In this document: positions 15,298 to 24,384 of the stretch, one piece after another
How positions within the stretch are numbered: the stretch's first letter is position 1
Layout of the letters: each line of letters opens with the position of its first letter
Virus record (IMG/VR): IMGVR_UViG_3300032287_000839
Coordinates: 1-45,793 of that record
Length of the DNA: 45,793 nt
Direction: 5' to 3' (one strand)
Source of the DNA: a virus
The notes under the pieces: model-generated
Databases searched by the model: none
Told to the model about the DNA's origin: nothing
Seen by the model: only the letters and a program-made list of their open reading frames with translations
Program-made: the position numbers and the translations under genes

Positions 15298-15969
15298 ATG
15301 GCAAGTAAGCTTATTGGGATTGTAGGCCCCACTGGTACAGGAAAGTCCACATCAATCAAACATTTAGATCCTAAAGAAACGTACATTATCAATGTTGCTA
15401 AGAAGGAATTACCTTTTAAAGGAGCAGAGAAATTGTACAATGCGGAAGCAAAGAATTATAAGGAAGTAGATGATGCGATTGAAATCACAAGATTGTTAAA
15501 AAACATATCTGAGAAAGCACCACATGTTAAAAACATTATCATTGAAGACTCTAATTACATTATGGGATTCAATATGATAGCTAAAGCTACAGAAGTTGGT
15601 TATACCAAGTTCACATTAATGGCTAGAGATATGGTGGAATTATTCAGAGAAGCAAGAAGATTACGTGATGACTTAAAGGTGTTCTATTTCACACATCCTG
15701 AAACTATTGAAGATGGTGGTGAGATTATAGGATACAAGATTAAGACAGCAGGTAAGTTAATTGACAATCAAATAGTATTAGAAGGTTTATTAACCGTGTG
15801 TTTGTATACACATGTTGAAGACACTAAAGATGGTTCAGCTACATATCATTTCTTAACTAATCGTTTTAGAAAGTATCCAGCTAAGAGTCCAGATGGAATG
15901 TTTGCAGATGTTAAAATTCCAAATAATCTACAATTAGTTGTAGATACAATAGATGAGTATTATAAATAA
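15298..15969 (+). CDS. Sak4-like RecA-fold ATPase
   Basis: 223 residues with Walker A GPTGTGKST (about 10-18), a Walker B segment NIIIEDSNYI (about 80-89) and a compact RecA-like core (AAA_24/Sak4 group). Such ATPases, encoded next to SSB genes, stimulate single-strand annealing in phages. The gene is immediately followed by the SSB gene (25 bases apart), which supports this role. Confidence 0.75.
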   Translation: MASKLIGIVGPTGTGKSTSIKHLDPKETYIINVAKKELPFKGAEKLYNAEAKNYKEVDDAIEITRLLKNISEKAPHVKNIIIEDSNYIMGFNMIAKATEVGYTKFTLMARDMVELFREARRLRDDLKVFYFTHPETIEDGGEIIGYKIKTAGKLIDNQIVLEGLLTVCLYTHVEDTKDGSATYHFLTNRFRKYPAKSPDGMFADVKIPNNLQLVVDTIDEYYK

Positions 15970-15994
15970 ATCACAATAATCAAACTTAGAAAAC

Positions 15995-16870
15995 ATGAGT
16001 ACAATCGGTGGAAAGAAAAGAGAACAAAGCAGTGCTTCATCTGCAGACTTTACCAAGAAGGTAGGTCTATTTGAAGCAGAAGTAGTAGCAGTTAATCCTA
16101 ATGCTGAAGAGTATAAGGATATCTTAGGCATGGAGCTTAAGGAAGATAGCAAAGCTACAGAGTATCTAGGCACTAGTCAAAATGGTAACAAAACATTACG
16201 TATTGACTTTTGGTTAGAAGAAGTAAAAAGTAAGGAAAAGTTCAAAGTGACATTCTTCTTAGAAGATCTTGTTAAAGAGAACAAAGACAACACTAAGAAA
16301 CAATATATCAATGCTGTTGGTATGTGTTCTTGGGCTGATGATCCTAACAATTTATATGAGTGGTTCACTAATAGAGAATACCGTCCAGCATTTGTGGGTG
16401 AAGAAGATTTATACAACTTCTTACGTACATGGTTAGGTAATCTTGACTTACGTGATGCTGAATCTACATTAGAAATTGAGTGGAAGAAGCTCATGAACGG
16501 TAATGTTAGAGATATCAAGCAATTGATAGGTGGTGAGTTTGTTACAAATGTTATTGCATTAGCTACAATTAAGTCTGTTATCAAAGATGGTGACACTAAA
16601 GAGTATCAAGCTGTGTACAACAAAGCATTCTTACCTGCATACACTTTAAAGAACTTCAGACTATTAGATTATAGCAACAATAATGTACTAAGTGCATTAC
16701 GTGCTAAGAAATCTAAAGAATTGAAACCTCATGAGCGTTTTGTAATTAATATTACAGGTGAATATGGATGTAAAGATTTCTATACATTCAAAGACTTAAA
16801 AGATTATAATCCAGATGATAATCTGGTAGCATCTGATAAGGTGATTGCTGATGATGATAGTGACTTTTAA
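15995..16870 (+). CDS. ssb: Single-stranded DNA-binding protein
   Basis: 291 residues. The acidic C-terminal tip (SDKVIADDDSDF) is the hallmark of SSB proteins that recruit partners. A central beta-rich region (NKTLRIDFWLEEVKSKEKFK and on) would hold the OB fold. The N-terminal 25 residues are Ser/Lys-rich. The position between Sak4-like ATPase and primase is typical. It is followed by a terminator, so the unit probably ends here. Confidence 0.78.
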   Translation: MSTIGGKKREQSSASSADFTKKVGLFEAEVVAVNPNAEEYKDILGMELKEDSKATEYLGTSQNGNKTLRIDFWLEEVKSKEKFKVTFFLEDLVKENKDNTKKQYINAVGMCSWADDPNNLYEWFTNREYRPAFVGEEDLYNFLRTWLGNLDLRDAESTLEIEWKKLMNGNVRDIKQLIGGEFVTNVIALATIKSVIKDGDTKEYQAVYNKAFLPAYTLKNFRLLDYSNNNVLSALRAKKSKELKPHERFVINITGEYGCKDFYTFKDLKDYNPDDNLVASDKVIADDDSDF

Positions 16871-16886
16871 ATTGTCCTCCCTCCAT

Positions 16887-16924
16887 AAAAAAAGCCCTCA
16901 TCAGTAAAATGGTGGGGGTTTTTA
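16887..16924 (+). terminator. Terminator-like hairpin after ssb
   Basis: An imperfect stem: AAAAAAAGCCCTCATC pairs with GGTGGGGGTTTTT with one mismatch and several G-U pairs, and ends in a T tract (16919-16923). It lies between the ssb stop and the primase ATG. Confidence 0.65.
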
Positions 16925-16934
16925 ATTTTAACAC

Positions 16935-17939
16935 ATGATTAACGGTAAAAGAAAGATTAAGCTAACTCCAGAGGCTATCTTAGACAAGATTAGTGAGTAT
17001 GATATATTTAGATATTATATGCCTGATCATGATTGGAAGCTCAATAAAGTTACTTATTCCCCCTTCAGAACAGAAAACAATCCTTCATTTGTTATTGGTA
17101 ACAAGAGAGGATTCATATCATTTATAGACTTTGCAGACACAAATAAGCGTGGTAACTGTTTTGATTTTGTTAAAACATTGTTTAACCTAGCTACATTTGA
17201 TGATGTATTGAGACTAATTGATAGAGATTTCAATCTTGGTATCACCACTGGTAAGTATACAGATGACTATAAGAAAATAACTTCTTCTTATAAACAGCCT
17301 GAACTTGAAAAGAGATATTCTTTTATTCAAGTGACCACTAAAAAGTTCACAAAAAGTGAACTTGATTATTGGTCCACATATTACCAGGATATACAAGACC
17401 TTAGAGATAACAATGTCTATTCTATTAAAGATGTCTATCTAAACAAGTCTAAGTTTGTCATGCCAGACAATGAACTTAGATTTGGCTATCTATATGAAGG
17501 ACAGTATTGGAAGATATACAGACCATTTGCTGATAAAAAGCAGAAATGGATGCCCAATAATGTTCCTATTACATGTATGGATGGTAAAGATGATGTAGTT
17601 AATTGCAAAACTGCTTTTATCAATAAGAGTAAGAAGGATTATATGGTTATGAAGAAGATATTCCCCTGCTGCTGTGCAGTTCAGAACGAAGGTATTGGTT
17701 GCTTCTCTCATGAGAATGTAGAGTATTTGAAAGCAAACAGCGATACGCAGATACTAAGTTTTGACAGTGATGTTACAGGTGTTACCAATTCTCAGCAGAT
17801 AACTAAGTTATTTGACTTTGGTTATTGTAATGTCCCTAGGAGATATCTTAAAGAGGGAATAAAAGATTGGGCTGATTTAGCTAAAGCCCATGGTTTACAA
17901 GCTATACAAAATCATTTAATAAACAAAAATATTCTGTAA
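16935..17939 (+). CDS. DnaG-like primase
   Basis: 334 residues. The N-terminal region SPFRTENNPSFVI plus RGNCFDFVKTLFN matches the CHC2-type zinc-binding domain of DnaG primases in sequence order, but the first cysteine is replaced by Ser (YSPFR), so the zinc site may be gone. The C-terminal half has a Toprim-type strand, ILSFDSDVTG, with the DxD that binds metal. It makes RNA primers for PolB. The stop overlaps the ATG of the next gene (TAATGG). Confidence 0.78.
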   Translation: MINGKRKIKLTPEAILDKISEYDIFRYYMPDHDWKLNKVTYSPFRTENNPSFVIGNKRGFISFIDFADTNKRGNCFDFVKTLFNLATFDDVLRLIDRDFNLGITTGKYTDDYKKITSSYKQPELEKRYSFIQVTTKKFTKSELDYWSTYYQDIQDLRDNNVYSIKDVYLNKSKFVMPDNELRFGYLYEGQYWKIYRPFADKKQKWMPNNVPITCMDGKDDVVNCKTAFINKSKKDYMVMKKIFPCCCAVQNEGIGCFSHENVEYLKANSDTQILSFDSDVTGVTNSQQITKLFDFGYCNVPRRYLKEGIKDWADLAKAHGLQAIQNHLINKNIL

Positions 17940-18706
17940 TGGAAAATACTTACAGTTCTACAAAAGGTTTGATATTAGGAACAACTCTTCCTGCTCAAAC
18001 AAAAACATATAAGCCTATTGGTCATGGTCAATTAATAGACCTTACATTAGAAGGTATTGAGAAAGCTGGTTTCAAATTAGATAAAGAAACATATTCAGCT
18101 GCTCAGGATGGACAAATTGCTAATGGAAGATATACAATTAGCAATGTTGCAGATAGTGAGATGCAATTACAAATCGGTTGGCAGAATAGCTACAACAAAC
18201 AACTTACAGTTAAGTTTGCTGTTGGTACACGTATCATAGTTTGTCAAAATGGTATGGTATCAGGAGAATATGGTGCATTCAAGAAGAAACATGTTGGTGA
18301 GGTGCAAACCTTAACACCAGCTGCTATTGAAGATTATATCAAAATAGCAGGTGATTCATTCAAGAAGATGCAACAGGAGAGAGAAGCTATGAAGCAAATA
18401 GAAATCACTAGACGTGTGAAAGCTGAATTGATTGGTAGAATGATGATTGAAGAACAATTCATTTGTTCTACACAGTTAAACATCATTAGGAAAGAAATGA
18501 CTAATCCTACACATGATTACGGTGCTCCAGATAGCTTGTGGGAATTATATAACTACACCACATTTGCTATGAAAGAGATACATCCTAGTTTATGGATGCA
18601 AAATCATTCTAAAGCACATAAGTTCTTCAATGAATACAATCAACCAGCAGAGGCTTTAACATTAGAAGAAGCAGGATCAATGTTTAATCAATTATCAATA
18701 TTTTAA
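17939..18706 (+). CDS. DUF932-like phage protein
   Basis: 255 residues. The pattern ADSEMQLQIGWQNSYNKQLT followed by KFAVGTRIIVCQNGMVSGEY is that of the DUF932 family, found in phages and plasmids and without a known biochemical role. The C-terminal third is helical (WELYNYTTFAMKEIHPSLW). It starts in the stop of the primase gene and is one base from the UDG-fold gene. Confidence 0.65.
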   Translation: MENTYSSTKGLILGTTLPAQTKTYKPIGHGQLIDLTLEGIEKAGFKLDKETYSAAQDGQIANGRYTISNVADSEMQLQIGWQNSYNKQLTVKFAVGTRIIVCQNGMVSGEYGAFKKKHVGEVQTLTPAAIEDYIKIAGDSFKKMQQEREAMKQIEITRRVKAELIGRMMIEEQFICSTQLNIIRKEMTNPTHDYGAPDSLWELYNYTTFAMKEIHPSLWMQNHSKAHKFFNEYNQPAEALTLEEAGSMFNQLSIF

Positions 18707-18707
18707 T

Positions 18708-19427
18708 ATGAATTGGGAGAAATTTAAAGAATGCTTTCATGAGAGCTGGCACTTGAAGATGCAACCATTTATTGAGAGCGAAGCTTGTGATAACATCTAT
18801 AAATATCTCAAATCTGAGAGTCAGAGGGGCAAGAAAATTGCTCCTCTCTCACAGAATGTATATAGATGCTTCAAAGAGACCTCATTAGATGATTTAAAGG
18901 TGGTGCTTATGGGCTTTTGTCCATATCACACACTAAAGAATGGAAGTCCTGTAGCTGATGGTTTATTAATGGGTTGTTCTACCACTGGTGTATTACAGCC
19001 ATCATTGGAACAGTTCTACAATGCTATAGAAAGAGAGAACTATGGTGGATTATGTGCTTATTGTGATAAGACTAATCCAGATGTAAGTTATCTGGCTCAC
19101 CAGGGTGTGCTAATGTTTAATGCATCTCTCACTGTAGAGGTGAATAAAGCAGGCTCACACATGGATATATGGGAACCATTCACTAAATATGTCATAGAGG
19201 AGATTCTTAATCCTACAGGTGTACCATTCATATTCTTAGGTAAAGATGCAGGTAGATATGCCAAGTATGTAAATCCATTTAGTTGGAGTTTTACAACCAG
19301 CCACCCAGCATCAGCAAGCTATAAGAATACAGATTGGGAATCAGGAGATGTATTTAAGATGGTAAACAAGGTTTTAAAAGACAACAACAATTTTCAAATC
19401 GAATGGTTAGATGGAACACCATTCTAA
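18708..19427 (+). CDS. Family 1 uracil-DNA glycosylase fold, catalytic Asp replaced
   Basis: 239 residues. The order of elements is that of Ung: VVLMGFCPYH (65-74) for VVLIGQDPYH, ADGLLMGCS for the Gly-rich turn, HQGVLMFNASLTV (131-143) for KQGVLLLNxxLTV, FIFLGKDAGRYA, then SHPASASY (198-205) for HPSPLSA. The His of the last motif is present, but the Gln-Asp of the first motif is Phe-Cys, so the water-activating Asp is missing. It may be inactive as a glycosylase or altered in use, for example as a DNA-binding or scaffold protein. The gene lies in the replication module. Confidence 0.78.
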   Translation: MNWEKFKECFHESWHLKMQPFIESEACDNIYKYLKSESQRGKKIAPLSQNVYRCFKETSLDDLKVVLMGFCPYHTLKNGSPVADGLLMGCSTTGVLQPSLEQFYNAIERENYGGLCAYCDKTNPDVSYLAHQGVLMFNASLTVEVNKAGSHMDIWEPFTKYVIEEILNPTGVPFIFLGKDAGRYAKYVNPFSWSFTTSHPASASYKNTDWESGDVFKMVNKVLKDNNNFQIEWLDGTPF

Positions 19428-19439
19428 AAAGACACAATT

Positions 19440-19799
19440 ATGTATACAGTTAAACATGGTGGAGACATCCACAGAGGTGATTTAGTGGCAATTTGTCACA
19501 CTAATGATTTTGTTATTGGTATTTATTATGGACAAGGAAGAGGTGGTACATTTCAGTATTACTATCCTGGTAGTGTAATAAGTGCTAAAGAATATTATGA
19601 AAACAGATTATTAAATCATGGTATTGAAAAAGAAGGACCTTTTAGAATTAATAAGCTTTGGAAGTCCTATGTTAATTCACCAAGAGAAACAAGAATCATG
19701 AAATTAAACAGAGAAAACATCACAGATAAACAAACAATAGAACAAATAATAGAAGCAAAAGAAATCTTAAAAGAATTTAACATCGAAGTAAACTACTAA
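19440..19799 (+). CDS. Hypothetical protein
   Basis: 119 residues. The N-terminal half is beta-rich with Tyr/Gly (YTVKHGGDIHRGDLVAICHT and FVIGIYYGQGRGGTFQYYYP), the C-terminal half is helical and charged. No family recognised. It lies 12 bases after the UDG-fold gene and 2 bases before rIIA. Confidence 0.55.
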   Translation: MYTVKHGGDIHRGDLVAICHTNDFVIGIYYGQGRGGTFQYYYPGSVISAKEYYENRLLNHGIEKEGPFRINKLWKSYVNSPRETRIMKLNRENITDKQTIEQIIEAKEILKEFNIEVNY

Positions 19800-19801
19800 T
19801 T

Positions 19802-22156
19802 ATGATCTTAGAAAAACAAACCGAATCACACATCCTCCAAGAAGGAGAATCACAGGAAACTGTGAAAATGTCACTAGACTTAGATTCTGCACAAGTATTG
19901 ATGCAGATGTTAAGTAAGAATTTATATTCTGATGCAATAGGCTCTACTATCCGTGAATGTGCAAGTAATGCACTGGATAGTCATAGAAGAGCTGGAAGTG
20001 ACAAGCCTATTATTGTTTCATTTAAAAGAAACAATCAGGCAAATACATATGAATTTGCTGTTGAAGACTTTGGTATTGGTTTAGATGCAGATGATGTGGT
20101 AAACATTATCAGTAAATATGGTAAATCAACCAAGCGTGACAGTAATACAGAATTAGGTATGATGGGCTTAGGTTTCAAAGCTCCATTAGCTTATTCTTCT
20201 AGCTTTTATTTTGTAGCTAGAAAGAATGGTATGGAACGTAAATATATGATGTATGAAGGAGAGGATACCAATAGTATCGATCTTTTGTATGAAACACCAA
20301 CCACAGAAGATAATGGTGTAAAGGTGATTGTACCTGTAAGCTATGGTGATAGATATAATTTCACTAGAAAGATTAAGGAACAATTAGCTTATTTTGAGAG
20401 TGTTTATTTTGATGTAGATAGTTCTTGGGGAACTGTAGATAATGATTTCACAATACATAGAGCTGAGCATTATCAATATTCTAGCTTAGCTCAGAACAAT
20501 GATATGCATTTGTGTCTAGATAATGTTAGTTATCCAATTGACTGGGAAAAGCTTGGTATTGAAAGAATCAATATGAAGATGGCTTTGAGATTCAGTTTGA
20601 GTGATGGTTTATTCCCTACACCAAACAGAGAAGCTATCAGATATACACAGGAAGCTAAGCAAACGATCATCAATAAGATTATCACTGTAGCTAATGTTTT
20701 CATGGATAAATATAATGAGAACATTACAGAGAAATCTGATATCACTTCTATTCTAGAATTCTATAACGATAGATATAAGTATATGGATGGTTCTATTATA
20801 GGAATTGATGGTAGAATCGATGTAACAAACTTACTTGAGCGTGCTACCACTCCTATGAAACAGCCTAAACTAGAAGGTATAGAGCTATTAGACTTAGAAA
20901 GATTAGCTGAGAGAGGTAAAGATTACTTCTTAGGTGAGTATCAAATTAAGTTTAGATTCAACAATGGTAGATTTAATAGTGGTAAAGGCTACTGGACTAG
21001 TAATTTGAGACCACAAGATTTTGGCGGTAGTCACAATGGTGATATCTATTACTTTGCAGATAGACTTACTAAGACCAAACAAGACTATTTGAGAAGTGTA
21101 TTGGGAAATGACTACAAAACAATTCTATTTGTTAAGAAAGATAAACCTTTTAAACTTAGAACTGGTCACCAGATCGATTATCATACATATTATTCTTTGT
21201 TAAATCTGCAAATCTATCCTAAATCTCAATGGAGACAGCTTATTACAGAGTTTAGACATATAATTAGTCTTTATGAAGCAAGAATGATAGATTGTGATGC
21301 TATTGATATTCCACAAACCTGGACAGATGCTCAGAAAGCTAAGAGAATGAAGGTTCTAGCTAAACCTACAACAGTAAATGGTGTTAAGAAGGTTAGAATG
21401 AAAGGTGAATTCTCTGGTAAGGTGGGTACACAGATGTCAGTAAATATGACTGATCAATATTGTAAGTTTGTTCCTACAACATTCAAAATGGAAGACATCC
21501 ATAAAGCTAGTAAGTTACACGTTTATGCTAAAGAAGCTGATAAGAAAAGACTGGACAAATTATGGTCAGTATTTGAATACCAAGTTAACCTTGTTCTTGT
21601 TGCACAAGCAACCTATGACAACTTACAGAAAGCTGATTTACATAACTGGATAACAATCGATAAATTTATGGAAGGAAAGAACAGACCATATAGAACTATG
21701 GCTACAGAATTCTTAGTAGAAGACTTATGTATAAGCAATAAATATACATTTGATAGAATAGAGTTTGTTAAAGAAATATCTACTGATTTAGCAAATAAGT
21801 TAGAAACTTTAAGAATCTATCACAGAAATAATAACAGAAGTTATGCTAGTGATGAGGTAAAAAATATAATAGTGGAACACGCTAAAGAAAATAACTTGTT
21901 TGATCAAGAAATATATACGATCTATAAACAAGTAAACGAAGTGCTTACCAAATTACCTTTCTTGAATGCAATGTTAGGTAAAATGGGATATGCAATTCGT
22001 CATGACGATAAAGCATTAATGGATGCACTTGTTGATCTCTTTAAGTATCACAAAACAAGAGTTAACTTAGAGCACTACACTCTAAAATTAACTGAAGATG
22101 CTCCATTAGAGCAAGAATTAACAGTAGACACAGTTGAAGAATTACAAACAATTTAA
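19802..22156 (+). CDS. rIIA: rIIA-like protein with GHKL ATPase domain
   Basis: 784 residues. The N-terminal ATPase motifs of the GHKL family are complete: N box RECASNALD at 51-59, DFGIG at 89-93 and GMMGLGFKA at 119-127. Length and the adjacent rIIB-like gene match T4 rIIA, whose role in rapid lysis, exclusion and membrane/DNA organisation is only partly known. The C-terminus is helical without recognised motifs. In T4 rIIA and rIIB are needed in hosts with lambda Rex; a comparable role against host defences is only inference here. Confidence 0.85.
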   Translation: MILEKQTESHILQEGESQETVKMSLDLDSAQVLMQMLSKNLYSDAIGSTIRECASNALDSHRRAGSDKPIIVSFKRNNQANTYEFAVEDFGIGLDADDVVNIISKYGKSTKRDSNTELGMMGLGFKAPLAYSSSFYFVARKNGMERKYMMYEGEDTNSIDLLYETPTTEDNGVKVIVPVSYGDRYNFTRKIKEQLAYFESVYFDVDSSWGTVDNDFTIHRAEHYQYSSLAQNNDMHLCLDNVSYPIDWEKLGIERINMKMALRFSLSDGLFPTPNREAIRYTQEAKQTIINKIITVANVFMDKYNENITEKSDITSILEFYNDRYKYMDGSIIGIDGRIDVTNLLERATTPMKQPKLEGIELLDLERLAERGKDYFLGEYQIKFRFNNGRFNSGKGYWTSNLRPQDFGGSHNGDIYYFADRLTKTKQDYLRSVLGNDYKTILFVKKDKPFKLRTGHQIDYHTYYSLLNLQIYPKSQWRQLITEFRHIISLYEARMIDCDAIDIPQTWTDAQKAKRMKVLAKPTTVNGVKKVRMKGEFSGKVGTQMSVNMTDQYCKFVPTTFKMEDIHKASKLHVYAKEADKKRLDKLWSVFEYQVNLVLVAQATYDNLQKADLHNWITIDKFMEGKNRPYRTMATEFLVEDLCISNKYTFDRIEFVKEISTDLANKLETLRIYHRNNNRSYASDEVKNIIVEHAKENNLFDQEIYTIYKQVNEVLTKLPFLNAMLGKMGYAIRHDDKALMDALVDLFKYHKTRVNLEHYTLKLTEDAPLEQELTVDTVEELQTI

Positions 22157-22166
22157 AAGAAAAAAC

Positions 22167-23687
22167 ATGCTAAGTTTAAAATGGTTTAAAAGTGCGATTG
22201 AACGCACTATTGAAAAAGTAGTAGAAAACAAGATTGAACAAGCGTTTGATCAATTAGATAAAGAAGAGGGAGCAACAGCTCCTTCTTCTCCTACATGGGT
22301 CCAAACATCAACAGCAATTGATGAGTATTTAAATGCAAAACCCTATCTAAACATTAAAATGGTTAATGATACATTGACTATTGTAATGAATGATGGTAGT
22401 ATCGTTACTAAATCTCCTGCAACATCTGATGATTTCAATGCTGCTAGAGACTGTAAAACAGAAGCTTGCTTAATAGATCTTGTAAGCTCTCCAGAAGTGA
22501 GAGAAGAAAAGAGAAAAGCTGAAGCTGCTTATGAAAAAGCAAAAGCTGTTCAAAGAGGTGCTGAGTATTTAGCTACGCTTAAGGAGTTTGAAATGAAAGA
22601 TGGTGCTTTGTACTTAACAGGCATCAATAGAACTCTTCCTCCATTATTAGTAGAGGAATTCTTAGAGGTGGTAGGTAGACACGGTGGTACAGACAATGAT
22701 GAATTCAATGCATTACATAGATTCTTTATGTGGTGTTGTTTGAATCCAAGAGCTGAAGTAGCACATGAGTTATATCGTTTCTTGAGAGAGAATAGCTTTA
22801 GTATCACTAAGCAGGGCTTCTTTGTAGCATTGCGTAATGTGGTTACTCTTCACGGTTCTAATGAGCTTGTACACTTTGTAAGCAATGCTTATAATAAGGT
22901 AAAAGCTGTATGGAAGAAGAAACCAGACGACTATTCAGTGTTCTTAAAGAATGGTGAATATACAATGGTTCATAAATCTGTATTTGAAGAGTTGATTCCA
23001 TGTATACACTGTGATGAGAATGGTAATGTCCCTTGTGATGATTGTGATGATTATGAAGAAGACTTTTATGATGATAGCTGTGAGTGTCCAGAGTGTAATG
23101 GTTCTGGTACAGTGTATAAAAATGATGAGTCTGACTATGGTGAAAATCTTGGTAACTTAACTGAGTTATATCTTGATTTGCCTAATAGAGCAGAGAATAG
23201 ATTTACAGATGATTGGACCAAGACATTTGACATTCGTATTGGTAGACCAGTAAGTATGCCAATGAGTGATTGTAACTGGAGTACACAAGATTGTGCTGCT
23301 GCAGGTTTACACTTCACTAGTGATCAAATTCACTATGTAGGTTGTGGTGATACGAGTGTTCTCGTACTTATCAATCCTATGAAGGTGGTTGGTATTGGTC
23401 AACACAAAGGTAGATGTTATGAGTATTTACCAATTATGACTGTAGCTCGTGAAGAAGCAACAGAAATTTTACACGATCTTGATTTTGATACATTACAATT
23501 AGATGAGTCTTATGCTGTACGTGAGTTAGAAAACCTCGCTGATAAAGCTAAAGAAGGATTCACTGCAGAAGCTAAGAAGTATGATTTCAACTTACCAGCT
23601 TTATCTGCTGTAGAAGTGTATACAATTGTTAAAAGTCTTGATGAAATTAAAGAAGAAATTTCAGGAAGAATCGTAACAATTGATTAA
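22167..23687 (+). CDS. rIIB: rIIB-like protein with an inserted zinc motif
   Basis: 506 residues from ATG 22167; the in-frame ATG at 22134 lies inside rIIA and is unlikely. The rIIB pattern is clear: RFFMWCCLNPRAEVAHELYR and FLRENSFSITKQGFFVALRN, and at the C-terminus CAAAGLHFTSDQ with LINPMKVVGI. Between these, at about residues 278-315, is a cysteine-rich insert (CIHC, then VPCDDC, then CECPECNGSG) of the DnaJ CxxCxGxG type that should bind zinc. T4 rIIB has no such insert, as far as I recall. The N-terminal 60 residues are helical and low in complexity. It is the partner of rIIA, 10 bases upstream. Confidence 0.82.
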   Translation: MLSLKWFKSAIERTIEKVVENKIEQAFDQLDKEEGATAPSSPTWVQTSTAIDEYLNAKPYLNIKMVNDTLTIVMNDGSIVTKSPATSDDFNAARDCKTEACLIDLVSSPEVREEKRKAEAAYEKAKAVQRGAEYLATLKEFEMKDGALYLTGINRTLPPLLVEEFLEVVGRHGGTDNDEFNALHRFFMWCCLNPRAEVAHELYRFLRENSFSITKQGFFVALRNVVTLHGSNELVHFVSNAYNKVKAVWKKKPDDYSVFLKNGEYTMVHKSVFEELIPCIHCDENGNVPCDDCDDYEEDFYDDSCECPECNGSGTVYKNDESDYGENLGNLTELYLDLPNRAENRFTDDWTKTFDIRIGRPVSMPMSDCNWSTQDCAAAGLHFTSDQIHYVGCGDTSVLVLINPMKVVGIGQHKGRCYEYLPIMTVAREEATEILHDLDFDTLQLDESYAVRELENLADKAKEGFTAEAKKYDFNLPALSAVEVYTIVKSLDEIKEEISGRIVTID

Positions 23688-23694
23688 ATTTGTA

Positions 23695-23720
23695 GTCCCA
23701 GGGTGTAAAAGCCCTGGGCT
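23695..23720 (+). terminator. Hairpin after rIIB
   Basis: CCCAGGG (23697-23703) pairs with CCCTGGG (23712-23718), with flanking A-T pairs, around an eight-base loop. The T run is weak (ATTAAATATT), so this may be a terminator or a processing signal between rIIB and the HNH gene. Confidence 0.6.
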
Positions 23721-23734
23721 ATTAAATATTATAT

Positions 23735-24139
23735 ATGATAAAGAAAAACGCTACAAAAAGAAGAGCTAAAATACCTAGATCGAGAAACCCTAAAAGTAGG
23801 AATGCTGGTACAATGACAGAATCTGCTTTCTGGAGTTTTATTAGAAGTGCATTAAGACAAAAGTCTAGATGGTGGAAACCTATTACAGAATGTAAGCTAC
23901 AAGCTAAGCGTGCATATAAAGGAACCAACAAAAGACAGAAGTTCGAATATAAATGTGCTTCATGTAATAACTGGTTCCCAGAAAAGCAAATCAATGTTGA
24001 TCATATAAAACCTGCAGGAAGCTTAAACTGTGCACAAGACTTACCAGGATTTGTAGAACGTCTCTTTTGTGAGATAGATAATCTGCAAGTGCTGTGTGAA
24101 AAATGCCATGATGTAAAAACTAAATTAGAAAAGAAATGA
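23735..24139 (+). CDS. HNH endonuclease
   Basis: 134 residues with a basic N-terminus (KKNATKRRAKIPRSRNPKSR). The HNH core runs from CASCNNWF through INVDHIKPAG to NLQVLCEKCHDVKT, with the paired CxxC zinc sites and the DHI catalytic segment. Could be a homing or a DNA-processing nuclease; no recognisable NUMOD domain is present. It overlaps the next gene by four bases. Confidence 0.85.
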   Translation: MIKKNATKRRAKIPRSRNPKSRNAGTMTESAFWSFIRSALRQKSRWWKPITECKLQAKRAYKGTNKRQKFEYKCASCNNWFPEKQINVDHIKPAGSLNCAQDLPGFVERLFCEIDNLQVLCEKCHDVKTKLEKK

Positions 24140-24384
24140 GTGAAGAAAAACAAGTAATCGTAAGTATCAACAAAAAGCCATCATTCACTGAAATATGGTA
24201 TGAAGGAACTGTTACTTATGATGGTAAAGATTACATGTTCTGGTTGATCAACCCTAGAGGTAAAGATGAACAAGGACGTGAGTATGAAATGGAAGTTAGA
24301 TGGTTCTTTAAACAAGTGCCTATAGAAATTAGGGCAATGAGTGACACAATTATTAATGACTTTAAAGCAAATCAACATGATTAG
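24136..24384 (+). CDS. Hypothetical protein
   Basis: 82 residues, beta-rich: SFTEIWYEGTVTYDGKDYMF and EYEMEVRWFFKQVP. No family recognised. It begins in the HNH stop and overlaps the nuclease gene by eight bases, so it is probably co-expressed with it. Confidence 0.55.
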   Translation: MSEEKQVIVSINKKPSFTEIWYEGTVTYDGKDYMFWLINPRGKDEQGREYEMEVRWFFKQVPIEIRAMSDTIINDFKANQHD

